NCBI RefSeq assembly: GCF_024652905.1
Contig: NZ_CP102428.1
Span: 2,492,501 to 2,556,500, forward strand
DNA from: Pseudomonas oryzihabitans
Lineage (GTDB): Bacteria > Pseudomonadota > Gammaproteobacteria > Pseudomonadales > Pseudomonadaceae
DNA length: 64,000 bases
Direction: 5' to 3'
Numbering within the stretch: the first letter of the stretch is position 1; the number at the start of each line of letters is the position of its first letter. Below are positions 28,524 to 38,245 of this stretch, piece after piece. The notes below the pieces were generated by a model. The model saw only the letters and a list, made by a program, of their open reading frames with translations. It did not search any database and was not told the DNA's origin. Both the position numbers and the translations under genes were made by a program.

Positions 28524-29624
28524 ATGTCCAATACCCGCTCTCCCCTCGCCGCCTACCGCCAGGCCCTGGCCCAGGGCGACCGCCTGCCCGATACCGCCCA
28601 GGAGGCCGCCGCCCAGCAGCTGGAAGCCTGCCATGCGGCGCTGCTGGCGGGCCGCCCGGCACGCGGTCTCTATCTCTGGGGTCCGGTCGGCCGCGGCAAG
28701 ACCTGGCTGCTGGACCTGTTCCACGCCAACCTGCCGGTGCCCGCCCGCCGCCAGCACTTCCATCACTTCATGCGCTGGGTGCACCAGCGCCAGTTCCAGC
28801 TCAGCGGCACCCGTGATCCCCTGCAGGCGCTGGCCCGGGAACTGGCCGCCGAAGTGCGGGTGCTGTGCTTCGACGAACTCTTCGTCAGCGACATCGGCGA
28901 CGCCATCCTGGTAGGCGGCCTGCTGCGCGCCCTGCTGGACCAGGGCCTGGTGCTGGTGGTCACCTCCAACCAGCCGCCGGAGCAGCTCTATGCCGACGGC
29001 TTCAATCGCGAGCGCCTGTTGCCGGCCATCGCCGCGCTCCAGGCGCAGCTGGACGTGCTGGAGGTGGACGGCGGCCAGGACCACCGTCTGCATGAAGGCC
29101 AGGCCGAACCGCGCTATTGGGTGGACGATCCCACCGCCCTGGCCGCGACCTTCGCCCAGCTCACCGTCGGCCAAGCCGCGACCGATGAGCCCCTCACCCT
29201 CGGCGAGCGCCTGTTGCCGGTTATCCAGCGTGCACCCGGCGCGATCTGGCTGGACTTCGCCACCCTCTGCCAGGGCGCCTGGGCGACCACCGACTACATC
29301 GATCTCTGCACCCGCTTCCCTGCCCTGCTGCTGGGCGGCGTGCCCTGCCTGTCCGGCGATCCCCGCGCGGGCCGGATCGCCCGCGGCACCGAAGACGGCG
29401 CGACGCGCGTCCTCGCCGGCGATCGCGAACTGCCCCGCCTGGCGCCCCAGGACGACGCCGTGCGCCGCTTCATCGCCCTGGTCGACGAAGCCTACGACCG
29501 CCGCCGCCCGCTCTACCTGAACGCCGCCGTGCCCCTGGAGCGGCTGTACACCCGCGGCTTTCTGGAATTCCCTTTCCGCCGCACCCTGAGCCGGCTACGG
29601 GAGATGCAGCAGGCGCGGTACTAG
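28524..29624 (+). CDS. zapE: Cell division protein ZapE (AFG1-like ATPase)
   Basis: A 366-residue AFG1/ZapE-family P-loop ATPase with Walker A GPVGRGKTWLLD near residue 53, the HFHHFM segment just after it, Walker B VLCFDELFVSD and sensor VVTSNQPPE. ZapE associates with the Z-ring and affects FtsZ polymers under stress (family knowledge). The ATG at 28524 is closest to the family start. Many Pseudomonas carry two AFG1-like proteins; this could be the second copy rather than the canonical ZapE encoded near the ribosomal protein genes rplM-rpsI. Confidence 0.83.
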   Translation: MSNTRSPLAAYRQALAQGDRLPDTAQEAAAQQLEACHAALLAGRPARGLYLWGPVGRGKTWLLDLFHANLPVPARRQHFHHFMRWVHQRQFQLSGTRDPLQALARELAAEVRVLCFDELFVSDIGDAILVGGLLRALLDQGLVLVVTSNQPPEQLYADGFNRERLLPAIAALQAQLDVLEVDGGQDHRLHEGQAEPRYWVDDPTALAATFAQLTVGQAATDEPLTLGERLLPVIQRAPGAIWLDFATLCQGAWATTDYIDLCTRFPALLLGGVPCLSGDPRAGRIARGTEDGATRVLAGDRELPRLAPQDDAVRRFIALVDEAYDRRRPLYLNAAVPLERLYTRGFLEFPFRRTLSRLREMQQARY

Positions 29625-29722
29625 GCGGAGCCGAACGATCGCCCTGCGGCGACGAGGCACGCCACGGGGCAGCAGGGCTCCGTGTTAAGGTGGGACGCCC
29701 TTTCTCTTCACGAGGCCCGGTC

Positions 29723-30586
29723 ATGACTCCGCGCATCGAACCCTTCTTCGACGCCACCACGTCCACCTTCACCTATGTGATCTACGAGGCGCCCGGCAGT
29801 CGCTGCGCCATTGTCGATTCGGTGCTGGACTACGATCCGCATTCGGGCCGCACCGCCACCTTGTCGGCGGATCGCGTCGCCCGCTTCGTGCGCGATCAGG
29901 GACTGACCGTGGAGTGGCTGCTGGAGACCCACGCCCATGCCGACCACCTCTCCGCCGCGCCCTATCTGCGCCGGCAACTGGGCGGTCGCATCGCCATCGG
30001 CGAGGGCATCCGCCACGTCCAGGGCGCCTTCAAGGAGGTCTTCAACCTGGAGCCCGAGTTCCGCCTCGACGGCTCCCAGTTCGATCACCTGTTCCGGCCC
30101 GACGAGGTCTTCCATATCGGTGCCCTGACCGCCCGCGCCCTGCACGTGCCCGGCCACACCCCGGCCGACATGGCCTATCAGGTGGAAGAAGAACACGTCT
30201 TCGTCGGCGATACCCTGTTCATGCCCGATGTCGGCTCGGCCCGTTGCGACTTCCCCGGTGGCAGCGCCCGCGACCTCTATCGCTCGATCCGCCGCCTGCT
30301 GACCCTGCCGGAGGCCACCCGTCTCTATCTGTGCCACGACTATCCGCCGGCGGGCCGCGAGGCGCGCCACGAGACCACCGTGGGTGAAGAGCGCGCCCTC
30401 AACGTCCACGTCCGCGATGGGGTGGACGAAGACGCCTTCGTCGCCCTGCGCACCCGCCGCGACGCCACCCTGTCCATGCCGACCCTGATCCTGCCGGCGA
30501 TCCAGGTGAACATCCGCGCCGGTACCCTGCCGCCGGCCGAGGCCAATGGCCGGCGCTACCTGAAGATTCCCATCGACGGTTTCTAG
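29723..30586 (+). CDS. Metallo-beta-lactamase fold hydrolase, persulfide dioxygenase-like
   Basis: A 287-residue MBL-fold protein with the metal motif THAHADHL, then HVPGHTPADM, the FVGDTLFMPDVGSARCDFPGG region and LCHDYPP. The lone aspartate/histidine arrangement and the GSARCDFPGG segment are typical of ETHE1/Blh-type persulfide dioxygenases, which oxidise glutathione persulfide to sulfite using iron; glyoxalase II-like activity is the alternative. The ATG at 29723 is the only start that gives the family length. A hairpin with a short T-run follows the stop. Confidence 0.87.
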   Translation: MTPRIEPFFDATTSTFTYVIYEAPGSRCAIVDSVLDYDPHSGRTATLSADRVARFVRDQGLTVEWLLETHAHADHLSAAPYLRRQLGGRIAIGEGIRHVQGAFKEVFNLEPEFRLDGSQFDHLFRPDEVFHIGALTARALHVPGHTPADMAYQVEEEHVFVGDTLFMPDVGSARCDFPGGSARDLYRSIRRLLTLPEATRLYLCHDYPPAGREARHETTVGEERALNVHVRDGVDEDAFVALRTRRDATLSMPTLILPAIQVNIRAGTLPPAEANGRRYLKIPIDGF

Positions 30587-30628
30587 CGCAGGCGCCATCC
30601 GTCGTACAAGCCAATAGCCACAGGAGTT

Positions 30629-30660
30629 GGACGCAGCGACACCGCTGCGTCCAGGCTTTT
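30629..30660 (+). terminator. Terminator-like hairpin after the MBL gene
   Basis: A perfect 10-bp stem GGACGCAGCG-ACAC-CGCTGCGTCC followed by AGGCTTTT. The T-run is short and offset, so efficiency is uncertain. Confidence 0.6.
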
Positions 30661-30861
30661 CCGGGCGGGGCAAACCTGGCGCACCTTGCAACCCAGCGGC
30701 CAGGTTGGACAGGCCTTCGGCCAAAGCTAGATACGGTCCAGACAGTGGCTCCTGGCCAGCGACCGCCCATCCTCCGACCGGGAAACCTTGCCGCGTTCGC
30801 CCCTCCATACCAAGGCAGGCAATGCGTTCTGCACTACATTCCCACGAGAGGTAGAGCGACC

Positions 30862-31038
30862 ATGACCACCAAGCAATCGAATTCCAATCCAGGCAACTTC
30901 GCCAATGATCGCGAGAAAGCCGCCGAAGCCGGCAGCAAGGGCGGTCAGAACAGCGGCGGCAGTTTCGCCAATGACCGCGAGAAAGCGTCCGAGGCCGGTC
31001 GCAAGGGCGGTCAGAACAGTGGTGGCGGCCAGCGGTAA
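30862..31038 (+). CDS. KGG-domain stress-induced protein
   Basis: A 58-residue, very hydrophilic protein made of two copies of the KGG motif (GNFANDREKAAEAGSKGGQ and GSFANDREKASEAGRKGGQ). Such proteins (YciG/Con-10 type) accumulate in stationary phase or desiccation and are regarded as disordered stress proteins of unknown mechanism. The ATG at 30862 has AGAGGT about ten bases upstream; the open frame extends upstream without family similarity. It stands alone between two hairpins. Confidence 0.9.
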   Translation: MTTKQSNSNPGNFANDREKAAEAGSKGGQNSGGSFANDREKASEAGRKGGQNSGGGQR

Positions 31039-31062
31039 CCCGGCGTCATTCAGACCATGACC

Positions 31063-31085
31063 AAGGGCAGGATCATCCTGCCCTT
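31063..31085. terminator. Hairpin between convergent KGG and DUF421 genes
   Basis: AAGGGCAGGAT-C-ATCCTGCCCTT, perfect 11-bp arms, lying 25 bp after the KGG stop and 18 bp from the DUF421 stop. There is no strong T-run on either side, so termination is plausible but unproven. Confidence 0.6.
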
Positions 31086-31103
31086 CCTGCCTTTCACCTC
31101 TCG

Positions 31104-31556
31104 TTACTTCGCTCCGGGCTCGGGTATCACCGAGATCTGCCCGTTCTTCTCCAGCACCGCGAAGCGGATCTGCTCCAGCCGCTCCAGCCCCTGACTCTGC
31201 CGCGCCGCTTCGAGGATGTCCTCTTCGGTCAGGCGGGCCTTGCGCAGCCGCGCGGTCAACGGCTTGCCGTACTCCACCACGATCAGCGGCACGCCATCGA
31301 GAAAGCGCCCCACCTTGGGTGAGCGCTCCTTGAACAACGAAAGCAGGATGTCGATCAGCACCAGGGTGGCGATCACCACGAAGGCGTTGATCACCGAAAA
31401 ATCATCCCCCAACAGCGCCTGCTGGGTCGCCTCGCCGATCACCAGCAGCAGGACGAAATCGAAAGTGGTGATCTCCGACAGCGCCCGGCGCCCGGTGATG
31501 CGAAAGAGCACCAGCAAGAAGACGTAGATCGCGGCGGCGCGCAGGACGGATTCCAT
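31104..31556 (-). CDS. DUF421 (YetF/YcaP-like) membrane protein
   Basis: A 150-residue protein with three predicted membrane helices in the first ~80 residues (AAAIYVFLLVLFRITGRRALSE; FVLLLVIGEATQQALL; VVIATLVLIDILLSL). A small cytoplasmic domain with PLIVVEYGKP and the KARLTEEDILEAARQ helix follows. This is the DUF421 layout. The function of the family is poorly defined; YetF-like proteins have been linked to membrane or spore physiology. It is translated 8 bp after a small membrane protein gene on the same strand, with which it likely forms a complex or unit. Confidence 0.88.
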   Translation of the reverse strand: MESVLRAAAIYVFLLVLFRITGRRALSEITTFDFVLLLVIGEATQQALLGDDFSVINAFVVIATLVLIDILLSLFKERSPKVGRFLDGVPLIVVEYGKPLTARLRKARLTEEDILEAARQSQGLERLEQIRFAVLEKNGQISVIPEPGAK

Positions 31557-31564
31557 GGCAGTTC

Positions 31565-32056
31565 CTAGGGATAGACGAAGGCAGAGAGTTCCAGGGGTGG
31601 CTGGCCGGGTCGCAGGATGCGCCAGTCGACCGTGCCCAAAGCATCCGGACGCAGCGCCAGGTGCACGCGATTCGACCCCGTACCGCCGGCCAGTTCCAAC
31701 CAGAGCACCCCGTCGCTGCTGGTCATGCGCAGGGGCTGCGGATAGAGAGCTTCCACCGTCCAGTCGGCCACCAGGCGTTCGTCGAGGCCGACGCGGTTGA
31801 CGCCGGGCGCAAGTTCCAGGGTCAGGGTCGCCGCTGCCCCGCGGCGCTGGAAACGCTCGTAGTCGACCCTGAGCTGGCCATCGTCGCTGATCCGCGTCGC
31901 CTTGGCCCAGGGCCCGCCACTGGCGAACAGCCCGGCCAGGGCCAGCGCCACGAACAGGGCCAGCAGTACCCAGCCCAGCCGCTCGCAGCGCCAGATCCAG
32001 CGTTGCAGGCCCGGCTCCTCGCGGATCGGCAAGCGCTTCTCCAAGGGTGACGCCAT
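31565..32056 (-). CDS. Small single-pass membrane protein, partner of DUF421
   Basis: A 163-residue protein with one hydrophobic helix (GWVLLALFVALALAGLFA, residues ~29-46) and a C-terminal domain of ~110 residues outside the membrane, probably periplasmic by charge, rich in beta-strand patterning. I do not recognise a named domain. The ATG at 32056 has GGAG upstream; a longer frame extends over the divergent transporter start and is rejected. Eight bases separate it from the DUF421 gene, so the two are probably co-translated. Confidence 0.75.
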   Translation of the reverse strand: MASPLEKRLPIREEPGLQRWIWRCERLGWVLLALFVALALAGLFASGGPWAKATRISDDGQLRVDYERFQRRGAAATLTLELAPGVNRVGLDERLVADWTVEALYPQPLRMTSSDGVLWLELAGGTGSNRVHLALRPDALGTVDWRILRPGQPPLELSAFVYP

Positions 32057-32170
32057 GACGGTTGCTCCGGAATGCGATAGCCCTTGGAGCCTGACCGAAG
32101 GTCGCCGGTTCGACCGCTTCGCCCCACCCTGGGGCATACTGCGCGCCCCCTTTCGCCTGGAGTCCTGTCG

Positions 32171-32614
32171 ATGCCCGTCTGGTGGCTGCTCGTCCTGCCC
32201 TTCATCGCCGGTGCCTGCCTGCCGCTGCAGGCCGGCATCAACGGTCAACTGGCCCGCCAGCTGTCCAGTGTCTTCGCCGCGGCGTCCATTTCCTTCCTGG
32301 TCGGGCTACTGGCCCTGCTGGGCCTGACGCTCTGGCAGCGCGGTGTCCCCACCCTGGGGGCCTTGCGCGAGCTGCACTGGTGGCACTGGTGCGGCGGTCT
32401 GCTGGGCATGTTCTTTATCGCCATGGCCGCCTTTGCCGGTCCGCGCATCGGCGCCACCCTGTTCATGGCGCTGGTGATCGCCGGCCAGCTGGCCATGTCC
32501 CTGAGTCTGGATCACTTCGGCTGGGCCGGCTTTCGCCAGGACCCGGTCACCCTGGGCAAGCTGGCCGGCGTGGTGCTGATCGGCGCCGGCGTCTGGTGCA
32601 TCGCCCGGGCTTAG
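32171..32614 (+). CDS. DMT-family small transporter (YdcZ/DUF606)
   Basis: A 147-residue protein with four to five hydrophobic helices that together fill almost the whole length, beginning WWLLVLPFIAGACLPLQAGINGQLA, the signature opening of the DUF606/YdcZ family of half-size drug/metabolite transporters. These act as dimers; the substrate is unknown. The ATG at 32171 follows GGAG by eight bases. Its last four bases overlap the end of the convergent piuB gene. Confidence 0.87.
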   Translation: MPVWWLLVLPFIAGACLPLQAGINGQLARQLSSVFAAASISFLVGLLALLGLTLWQRGVPTLGALRELHWWHWCGGLLGMFFIAMAAFAGPRIGATLFMALVIAGQLAMSLSLDHFGWAGFRQDPVTLGKLAGVVLIGAGVWCIARA

Positions 32615-35115
32615 TAGAGATCGCGGCGGTAGCGATCATCCTCCAACAGCCGCTGGACCTCGGCCTCGCCGAGCAGCCCCTGCAGGGTGGCGTGCACGCC
32701 ACGCCCCAGCCCTTGCAGACTGCCGCAGACCATGATCACGGCATCCGCCGCCAGCCAGTCCAGCAGCAGGTCCGCCTGCGCGCTCAGGCGCTCCTGCACG
32801 TAACCGGCGCCGTCCCGCGAGAACACCTGGTCCAGCCGGGCCAGTTCGCCTTGCGCCTGCCAGGCATCCAGCTCCGCTCCATAGAAATCGTCGTGCGCCG
32901 CCGTGCGTTCGCCAAACAGCAGCCAATTGCGCCGGTGTCCGGCGGCGATGCGGGCGACCAGCAGCGGGCGCACCCCGGCCAGGCCGGTACCGGCAGCGAT
33001 CAGGATCAGTGGGCGCTCGTCCAGCGGCGGTCGGAAGCCGGGATGGGCGCGTAGCCGCGCCTGCACCTGGTCACCGGGTCGTAGCGCCGTGGTCAGCCAA
33101 CCGGAGGCGATGCCCAGGCGGCCATCCGCCTTGCGCTCCTGGCGTACCAATAACCGCAAGGTGCCTTCGCCGGGCAGCGAGGCGATGGAGTACTGACGTA
33201 CGGCGAGCGGTTTCAGGGCGTCGACCAGGGCCTGGGCGTCCAAGCCCGGCAGCGCGGTCTGGTCTTCCGGCAGCAGACGGGTTTCCAGAGCCGTCGCCAA
33301 GGTGAGCGTCACACCCCCGATCTCGACCCTGCTGTCAGCGGCCAGGCCCAGGGGCTGCAGCCAGGCCGCCACGCGCTCGGCGCGCTGGCGCGGCGCGATC
33401 TCCAGCAGGTCACCCGGTGCCCAGTGGCTTCCAGGCGGTGGCCGCAGCTGCAGCTCGAAGGCAGCTCCGCCGGGGCTGCCGGCGTTGAGCCGCTGCACCG
33501 CCGCCAGCTGCCAGGACTGCAGCGGACGCTCGGGCGGTGGCTCGGCACACGCAGCGCCCAGGGCCTGCAACTGCCCCTGCCAGACGGCGAGCGCCAGGGG
33601 ATCGCCATTGTCCACCTCCACCGGGGCGAACAGTGATCGGGCGCCCTGCCCAGCCAGCCAGGCGTCCAGCCGGCGGGCGAAGGCGCAGTAGGCCGGATAG
33701 CGCTGGTCGCCCAGGGCCAGCACCCCATAGCTCAGACTTGGCAGCGTCGCCGCCTGGGTCAGCATGCGCCGCTCGAAGCCGCGCGCGGCATCCGGGGCTT
33801 CGCCGTCGCCGTGGGTGGCGACGACGAACAGCGCCCGGGTGGCCTGCTGCAGTCGCTCCACCGAGAGACGCCCCAGCGCGACCACCTCGGCGCTCAGCCC
33901 CGCCGACTGCAACTGGCCGGCGGCCTGCCAGGCCAGCGCCTCGCCCTGGCCACTCTGGCTGGCATAGCCGATCAGCCAGTCGGCGCTCCCTGCCGCGGCC
34001 GGAGTGAACCCGATCTGCGCCTGGCGCGCCTGGCGGCCTTTGCGCCGGCGATCCAGATAGAGCCAGAGCCCGGTCACCATGAACAGCGGCATGGCCAGGC
34101 TGGCGAGCAGCAGAGCTATCCGGCCCCCCAGGCCGAAGTACTCCCCCGAATGCAGGGCATAGACGCTGAGCAACAGCCGGGCACCCAGCGGCTGCTCGCG
34201 GTAGCGGCGATGGTCGAGCACCCGCCCCTGCTCATCGAAGACGATGCGATTGAGGGCGCGGAGGTGCTCGGCATCCTCGGGCAGGTACCAGAGGGTGGGA
34301 TGGCTGACCTTGCGCGCCGGATTGGGCAGCAGCAGGCCGTAGCCCTCGATGCGTCCACCGGTCTCTGCGCGGAAGCTCTGCCAGAGCGCGTCCAGATCCA
34401 CGTCCTGGCGCGCCACCACCCCCGCAGTCTGGGGCTCCGGGGCGGCGCCGAGCAGGCGCTCGCTGGCCTCGCGGTACCAGTCATAGGACCAATAGAGACC
34501 GGTCAGCGCCGCCAGCAGATAGAGCAGCAGGCACCAGGTGCCCGCCACGGCGTGCAGGTCCCAATGGAAGCTGCGCCCCCGGCGGCCCCAGTCCAGGGTC
34601 AGCCAGGTGCGCCAGCGCCGGACCTGGCGCGGCCAGCGCAGGTAGAGGCCGGACAGACAGAGCACCAGCAGGATCAGGGTGGCCGCGCCGGTCAGGGCCT
34701 TGCCCACCGGTCCCAGGGCCAGGGAGCGGTGCAGGTCAAGGATCAGGCGAAAGAACGCCTGGCCACGGGGCGACGTCAGCACCTCGCCGGTGTAGCGATC
34801 GAACAGCTGCACCTCGCCACGGCCCTGACCCTTCGCCGGTGCCAGACCGAGCAGGCCGTAGCCCTCCCCCGCCATGCTGGAAACGAAGCTCAACTCCCGG
34901 CCCGGAGGAACGAGGCGCTGCCGCACCTCCGGCAGCGTCAGCGGACGCCGGTCCGCAGTCGCGGCGCTTGGCGGCGGATTGAGCAGCTCCAGCAATTCCA
35001 GCTGAAAGCTATAGAGCGCACCCGTCACCCCTAGCACCACCAGTACCAGGCCAGCCGCCAGCCCAAGCAGGCTGTGCAGCTGGAAGAGGCCCCTGCGGAT
35101 CAGGGCTGAGCCCAT
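32611..35115 (-). CDS. piuB: PiuB: PepSY membrane domain fused to flavodoxin and ferredoxin-reductase domains
   Basis: An 834-residue inner-membrane flavoprotein. Residues 1-~380 hold about four PepSY-associated membrane helices ([24 protein letters not shown]; later [12 protein letters not shown] with possible haem-ligand histidines). Residues ~385-530 form a flavodoxin domain ([28 protein letters not shown]). Residues ~545-834 form an FAD/NAD(P)H reductase domain ([30 protein letters not shown]-like end). It likely passes electrons from NADPH across the membrane to reduce ferric-siderophore iron. It starts inside the end of piuC (16-bp overlap). Confidence 0.87.
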   Translation of the reverse strand: MGSALIRRGLFQLHSLLGLAAGLVLVVLGVTGALYSFQLELLELLNPPPSAATADRRPLTLPEVRQRLVPPGRELSFVSSMAGEGYGLLGLAPAKGQGRGEVQLFDRYTGEVLTSPRGQAFFRLILDLHRSLALGPVGKALTGAATLILLVLCLSGLYLRWPRQVRRWRTWLTLDWGRRGRSFHWDLHAVAGTWCLLLYLLAALTGLYWSYDWYREASERLLGAAPEPQTAGVVARQDVDLDALWQSFRAETGGRIEGYGLLLPNPARKVSHPTLWYLPEDAEHLRALNRIVFDEQGRVLDHRRYREQPLGARLLLSVYALHSGEYFGLGGRIALLLASLAMPLFMVTGLWLYLDRRRKGRQARQAQIGFTPAAAGSADWLIGYASQSGQGEALAWQAAGQLQSAGLSAEVVALGRLSVERLQQATRALFVVATHGDGEAPDAARGFERRMLTQAATLPSLSYGVLALGDQRYPAYCAFARRLDAWLAGQGARSLFAPVEVDNGDPLALAVWQGQLQALGAACAEPPPERPLQSWQLAAVQRLNAGSPGGAAFELQLRPPPGSHWAPGDLLEIAPRQRAERVAAWLQPLGLAADSRVEIGGVTLTLATALETRLLPEDQTALPGLDAQALVDALKPLAVRQYSIASLPGEGTLRLLVRQERKADGRLGIASGWLTTALRPGDQVQARLRAHPGFRPPLDERPLILIAAGTGLAGVRPLLVARIAAGHRRNWLLFGERTAAHDDFYGAELDAWQAQGELARLDQVFSRDGAGYVQERLSAQADLLLDWLAADAVIMVCGSLQGLGRGVHATLQGLLGEAEVQRLLEDDRYRRDLY

Positions 35116-35783
35116 TGTCGCAGGAGGTTGTGATAGACGCCGGTCAGTTGCAGGCAGGCCTCATGGCCCTGCCCCAGCTCGGCGGCCACCCGCTGGATGC
35201 CCTGGTCGAGTTCGAACAGCTGACTGCGCTGACCGGCATCGCGCACCAGGCTCTGGATCCAGAAGAAGGAACACAGCCGCGCGCCTCGGGTGACCGGCAG
35301 CACCCGGTGCAGGCTGCTGGCCGGATAGAGGATCAGGTCGCCGGCCGCCAGTTTGACGCTGTGGGCGCCATAGGTGTCTTCCACCACCAGCTCGCCGCCG
35401 TCGTACGTGTCCGGCTCGCACAGGAACAGCGTGGCCGACAGGTCGGTACGCAGATAGCCGCTGCCATCCGGCAGGGCCCGTAGCGCATTGTCCACGTGCA
35501 GCCCGAAGGACTGGCCGCCCTGATAAAGATTGAACAGCGGCGGAAACACCCGCGCTGGTAGCGCCGCGGCGACGAACAGCGGATGCCGCGCCAACGCCTG
35601 CTGGATCAGTTCACCCACCGCCCGCGCCGCCGGCTCATCCGCCGGCAGCTGCAGATTGTCCTTGGCCATGGCCGACTGGAAGCCGGCCGTGTGCCGGCCA
35701 TCGGCCCAGGCCGCCGCTTCCAGTCGCTGGCGGCACTCCCCTACCTGCTCGGGCGTGAGCACACCCGGAACGCTGATCATCAT
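35100..35783 (-). CDS. piuC: PiuC, PKHD-type Fe(II)/2-oxoglutarate dioxygenase
   Basis: A 227-residue cytoplasmic dioxygenase of the PKHD-hydroxylase (YbiX/PiuC) family. The iron ligands are visible as [10 protein letters not shown] (HxD) and [14 protein letters not shown] (distal His followed by the 2-oxoglutarate arginine). It is always found with siderophore receptors and is thought to modify an iron-uptake component; the substrate is not established. The start is the first of two adjacent ATGs (35783), preceded by GAGGAG. Middle gene of piuA-piuC-piuB. Confidence 0.92.
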   Translation of the reverse strand: MMISVPGVLTPEQVGECRQRLEAAAWADGRHTAGFQSAMAKDNLQLPADEPAARAVGELIQQALARHPLFVAAALPARVFPPLFNLYQGGQSFGLHVDNALRALPDGSGYLRTDLSATLFLCEPDTYDGGELVVEDTYGAHSVKLAAGDLILYPASSLHRVLPVTRGARLCSFFWIQSLVRDAGQRSQLFELDQGIQRVAAELGQGHEACLQLTGVYHNLLRQWAQP

Positions 35784-35847
35784 TGGCGCTGTTCTCCTCA
35801 AAGCCGAAAGCCCCGCGGGTGCAGGGCTCGGCGTCTGGCGGACGACC

Positions 35848-38064
35848 TTAGAAGCTGTAGGTCGCGGTCAGGATGGCGGAACGGGCATCGCCGTATTCGA
35901 TGGCCGACGACCTCGTGCTCACGCCCAGTTGCGAGCGGACCCGCTCCACATAGTCCTTGTCGAAGACGTTGTTGACGTTGAGTTGCAGGTCGACGTTGCG
36001 ATTGACGCGATAGCCGACCATGGCGTTGTGCAGCCAGTAGTCGTCGAGTTTGGCGCCGTCGTTGCTGGAGGTGACGTTGCGCTCGCTGACGTAGCGGGCA
36101 CCATAGCCCACCCGCCAACCGGCCGGCAGCTCATAGGTGGTCCAGAGATTGAGCGAACGCGGCGGGGTGTTGGCCAGCGCCTGGCCTTCGCGATTGCGTC
36201 CATCCAGGGTATCGGCGGCCTTGAGCGTCTCGCTGTCGAGGAAGGTGAAGTTGGCGTAGACGTTCCACTGCGGGGTGATCCGCCCGGTGGCGCCCAGCTC
36301 GATGCCCTGCACGCGCTGCTCGCCGGCCAGGGCGGTGCTGCCGTCGGCCAGGGTTTCCCGGGCATTGCTCTTCTCGACGCGGAACAGGGCGCCGTCCAGC
36401 TCCAGGCGCCTGTCGAGGAACTCCCACTTGGTACCCAGCTCCCAGGTCTTGTTCTTTTCCGGACCCAGATCCTGGTTGGCCGCGCTCAGGCCGGCGCCGG
36501 TGGAGGTCAGGCTTTCCGCCGAGGGGTTGAAGGAGGTGCCATAGGCCACATAGACCCGGCCGTTCGGCGCCGGCTTGAATACCAGGCCAGCGCGCCCGCT
36601 CAACTTGGCGTCATCGGAACTCAGCTGAGTCTTGGCGCCACGTACGCCGTTGGCGACCGGGGTGGTGTCGCTGTCACCGTCGAACCAGTCGTAGCGCAGC
36701 CCCAGGTTCAGATCCCAGTACTGATTGAGCGCGATGGTATCGAAGGCATAGATGGCCTTGTCGGTCAGCACGTTGTTGGCGATGGCCGAGGTCTGCTTGT
36801 CGGTCGCGCCGTCGTAGCGCTCCGGCGGTGCAGCCAGGGAGTAGCCGGCGGCCGGGAAGGTCAGGCCATAGCTGTAGGTGTCGCGGTCGTAGTCCTCGCG
36901 GGAGAATTCGGCGCCCAGGACGAAGGAATGCCCCAGGCCGAAGGTATCGACAGTGCCGGTCAGGTTGGTCTGGTTGATCCACATCTCCGAGGTCACGTCG
37001 CGGCCATAGCCCTGGGGACCGGCCGGACGATAGCGGCCCGCGGCCACGCCACTCAGGTTGACGTGGGAAGCGGAGATCACCGCGTCGCGTTCGATGCGGC
37101 TGTAGCGGGTCAGGTTCTGCAGACTCAGGTTGTCGTTGAAGCGATGCTCCAGCTCCACGGTGAAGACATTGTTATTGATGTCTTCCTTGTCGATGTTCTT
37201 GAAGCCGAAATAGGCATCGCGATCCACCCCGCCCAGGCGCTTGCCGTTGAACGCCGGCACCCCGTAGTCGGGCTGGTTGTCGTCGGTCTGGTGGAAGTAG
37301 CTCAGGGTCAGGCGGGTATCATCCGACAGGCCCAGGGCCAGCGACGGCGCGATGCCCCAGCGCTCGCGGTCGATCTGGTCGCGGCCGGGCACGTCGTTCT
37401 CGTGGGCCATCAGGTTGAGGCGAAAGGCGCTGTCGGTACCCACGCCCTGCAGCGGCTGGTTGGTGTCCAGGGTCAGGCGGCGATAGCTGTCGGTGCCCAA
37501 GCCTCCGCCAATGCGGGTGAACTGGCGCTCCTGGGGCTTCTTGCTGATCAGGTTGATGGAGCCACCCGTGGTGCCGGCGCCGCCGAACACCGAGTTGGGG
37601 CCCTTGATGACCTCGACCGATTCCAGGTTGAAGGTGTCGGTACGGTTGGTCTGGGTGCTGTCGCGCAGGCCATCGATCTGGATATTCGAGTTGGCGCTGA
37701 AGCCACGGATGTTGATGCTGTCGCCGGAGCCGCCACCGCCCTCACCGGCGTTGAAGGTGATACCGGAGACGTTGGACAGCACCGATCTCAGACTCAGCGC
37801 CTGCTGATCCTGGATCACCTGCGCCGGCACCACGGTGACGGTCTGCGGGGTATCCAGCAAGGGAGCGGTGTACTTGCGCGAGGCGGATTGCTCGGCCTTG
37901 AAGCCTTCCTGCTGCGCCTGACCCTCGATGGTCAGACTTTCCAGCCGGGTCACCGGCTCCTTGGCGTCCTGGGCCTGTACCCCCAGGGATAGCGAAGCGA
38001 CGGCGACACTGAAGGTAGAAACCAGCAAACGGCGCTGGGACAGCGAGGAAAGTTCCTTGGACAT
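35848..38064 (-). CDS. piuA: TonB-dependent catecholate siderophore receptor (PiuA/Fiu type)
   Basis: A 738-residue outer-membrane receptor. A signal peptide ends near SLGVQAQD; a TonB-box-like ESLTIEG follows, then a plug domain ([55 protein letters not shown]) and a 22-strand barrel ending in the aromatic TATYSF. It imports ferric catecholate siderophores and probably siderophore-like beta-lactams. The ATG at 38064 follows AAGGAGG. A Fur box lies 39 bp upstream. The specific name piuA rests on its pairing with piuC and piuB; fiu is the equivalent in enterics. Confidence 0.92.
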   Translation of the reverse strand: MSKELSSLSQRRLLVSTFSVAVASLSLGVQAQDAKEPVTRLESLTIEGQAQQEGFKAEQSASRKYTAPLLDTPQTVTVVPAQVIQDQQALSLRSVLSNVSGITFNAGEGGGGSGDSINIRGFSANSNIQIDGLRDSTQTNRTDTFNLESVEVIKGPNSVFGGAGTTGGSINLISKKPQERQFTRIGGGLGTDSYRRLTLDTNQPLQGVGTDSAFRLNLMAHENDVPGRDQIDRERWGIAPSLALGLSDDTRLTLSYFHQTDDNQPDYGVPAFNGKRLGGVDRDAYFGFKNIDKEDINNNVFTVELEHRFNDNLSLQNLTRYSRIERDAVISASHVNLSGVAAGRYRPAGPQGYGRDVTSEMWINQTNLTGTVDTFGLGHSFVLGAEFSREDYDRDTYSYGLTFPAAGYSLAAPPERYDGATDKQTSAIANNVLTDKAIYAFDTIALNQYWDLNLGLRYDWFDGDSDTTPVANGVRGAKTQLSSDDAKLSGRAGLVFKPAPNGRVYVAYGTSFNPSAESLTSTGAGLSAANQDLGPEKNKTWELGTKWEFLDRRLELDGALFRVEKSNARETLADGSTALAGEQRVQGIELGATGRITPQWNVYANFTFLDSETLKAADTLDGRNREGQALANTPPRSLNLWTTYELPAGWRVGYGARYVSERNVTSSNDGAKLDDYWLHNAMVGYRVNRNVDLQLNVNNVFDKDYVERVRSQLGVSTRSSAIEYGDARSAILTATYSF

Positions 38065-38102
38065 GATGGCGAGCCGCCTCCTTTTGTGAATGCGGCGCGA
38101 TT

Positions 38103-38121
38103 CTATTTGCAAACGATTATC
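38103..38121 (-). promoter_or_regulatory. Fur box upstream of piuA
   Basis: On the minus strand GATAATCGTTTGCAAATAG, with an intact left GATAAT half and AT-rich right half, 39 bp before the receptor ATG in a locally AT-rich stretch. Expected to hold iron-replete repression of the piu operon. Confidence 0.78.
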
Positions 38122-38194
38122 AAATCCATAGCGAATGTAAACTATTCTTAACAAATTCTGACGTTGCCTGACAGGCGCCCTGGCGACAGGCATG

Positions 38195-38226
38195 AAAAAG
38201 CCCGCGTCCCTTGTGGGACGCGGGCT
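38195..38226 (-). terminator. Rho-independent terminator of speC
   Basis: On the minus strand a perfect 12-bp stem AGCCCGCGTCCC / GGGACGCGGGCT with a 4-base loop followed by TTTTT, 20 bp after the speC stop. Confidence 0.92.
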
Positions 38227-38245
38227 CGATCGACACCCAGAGGCC

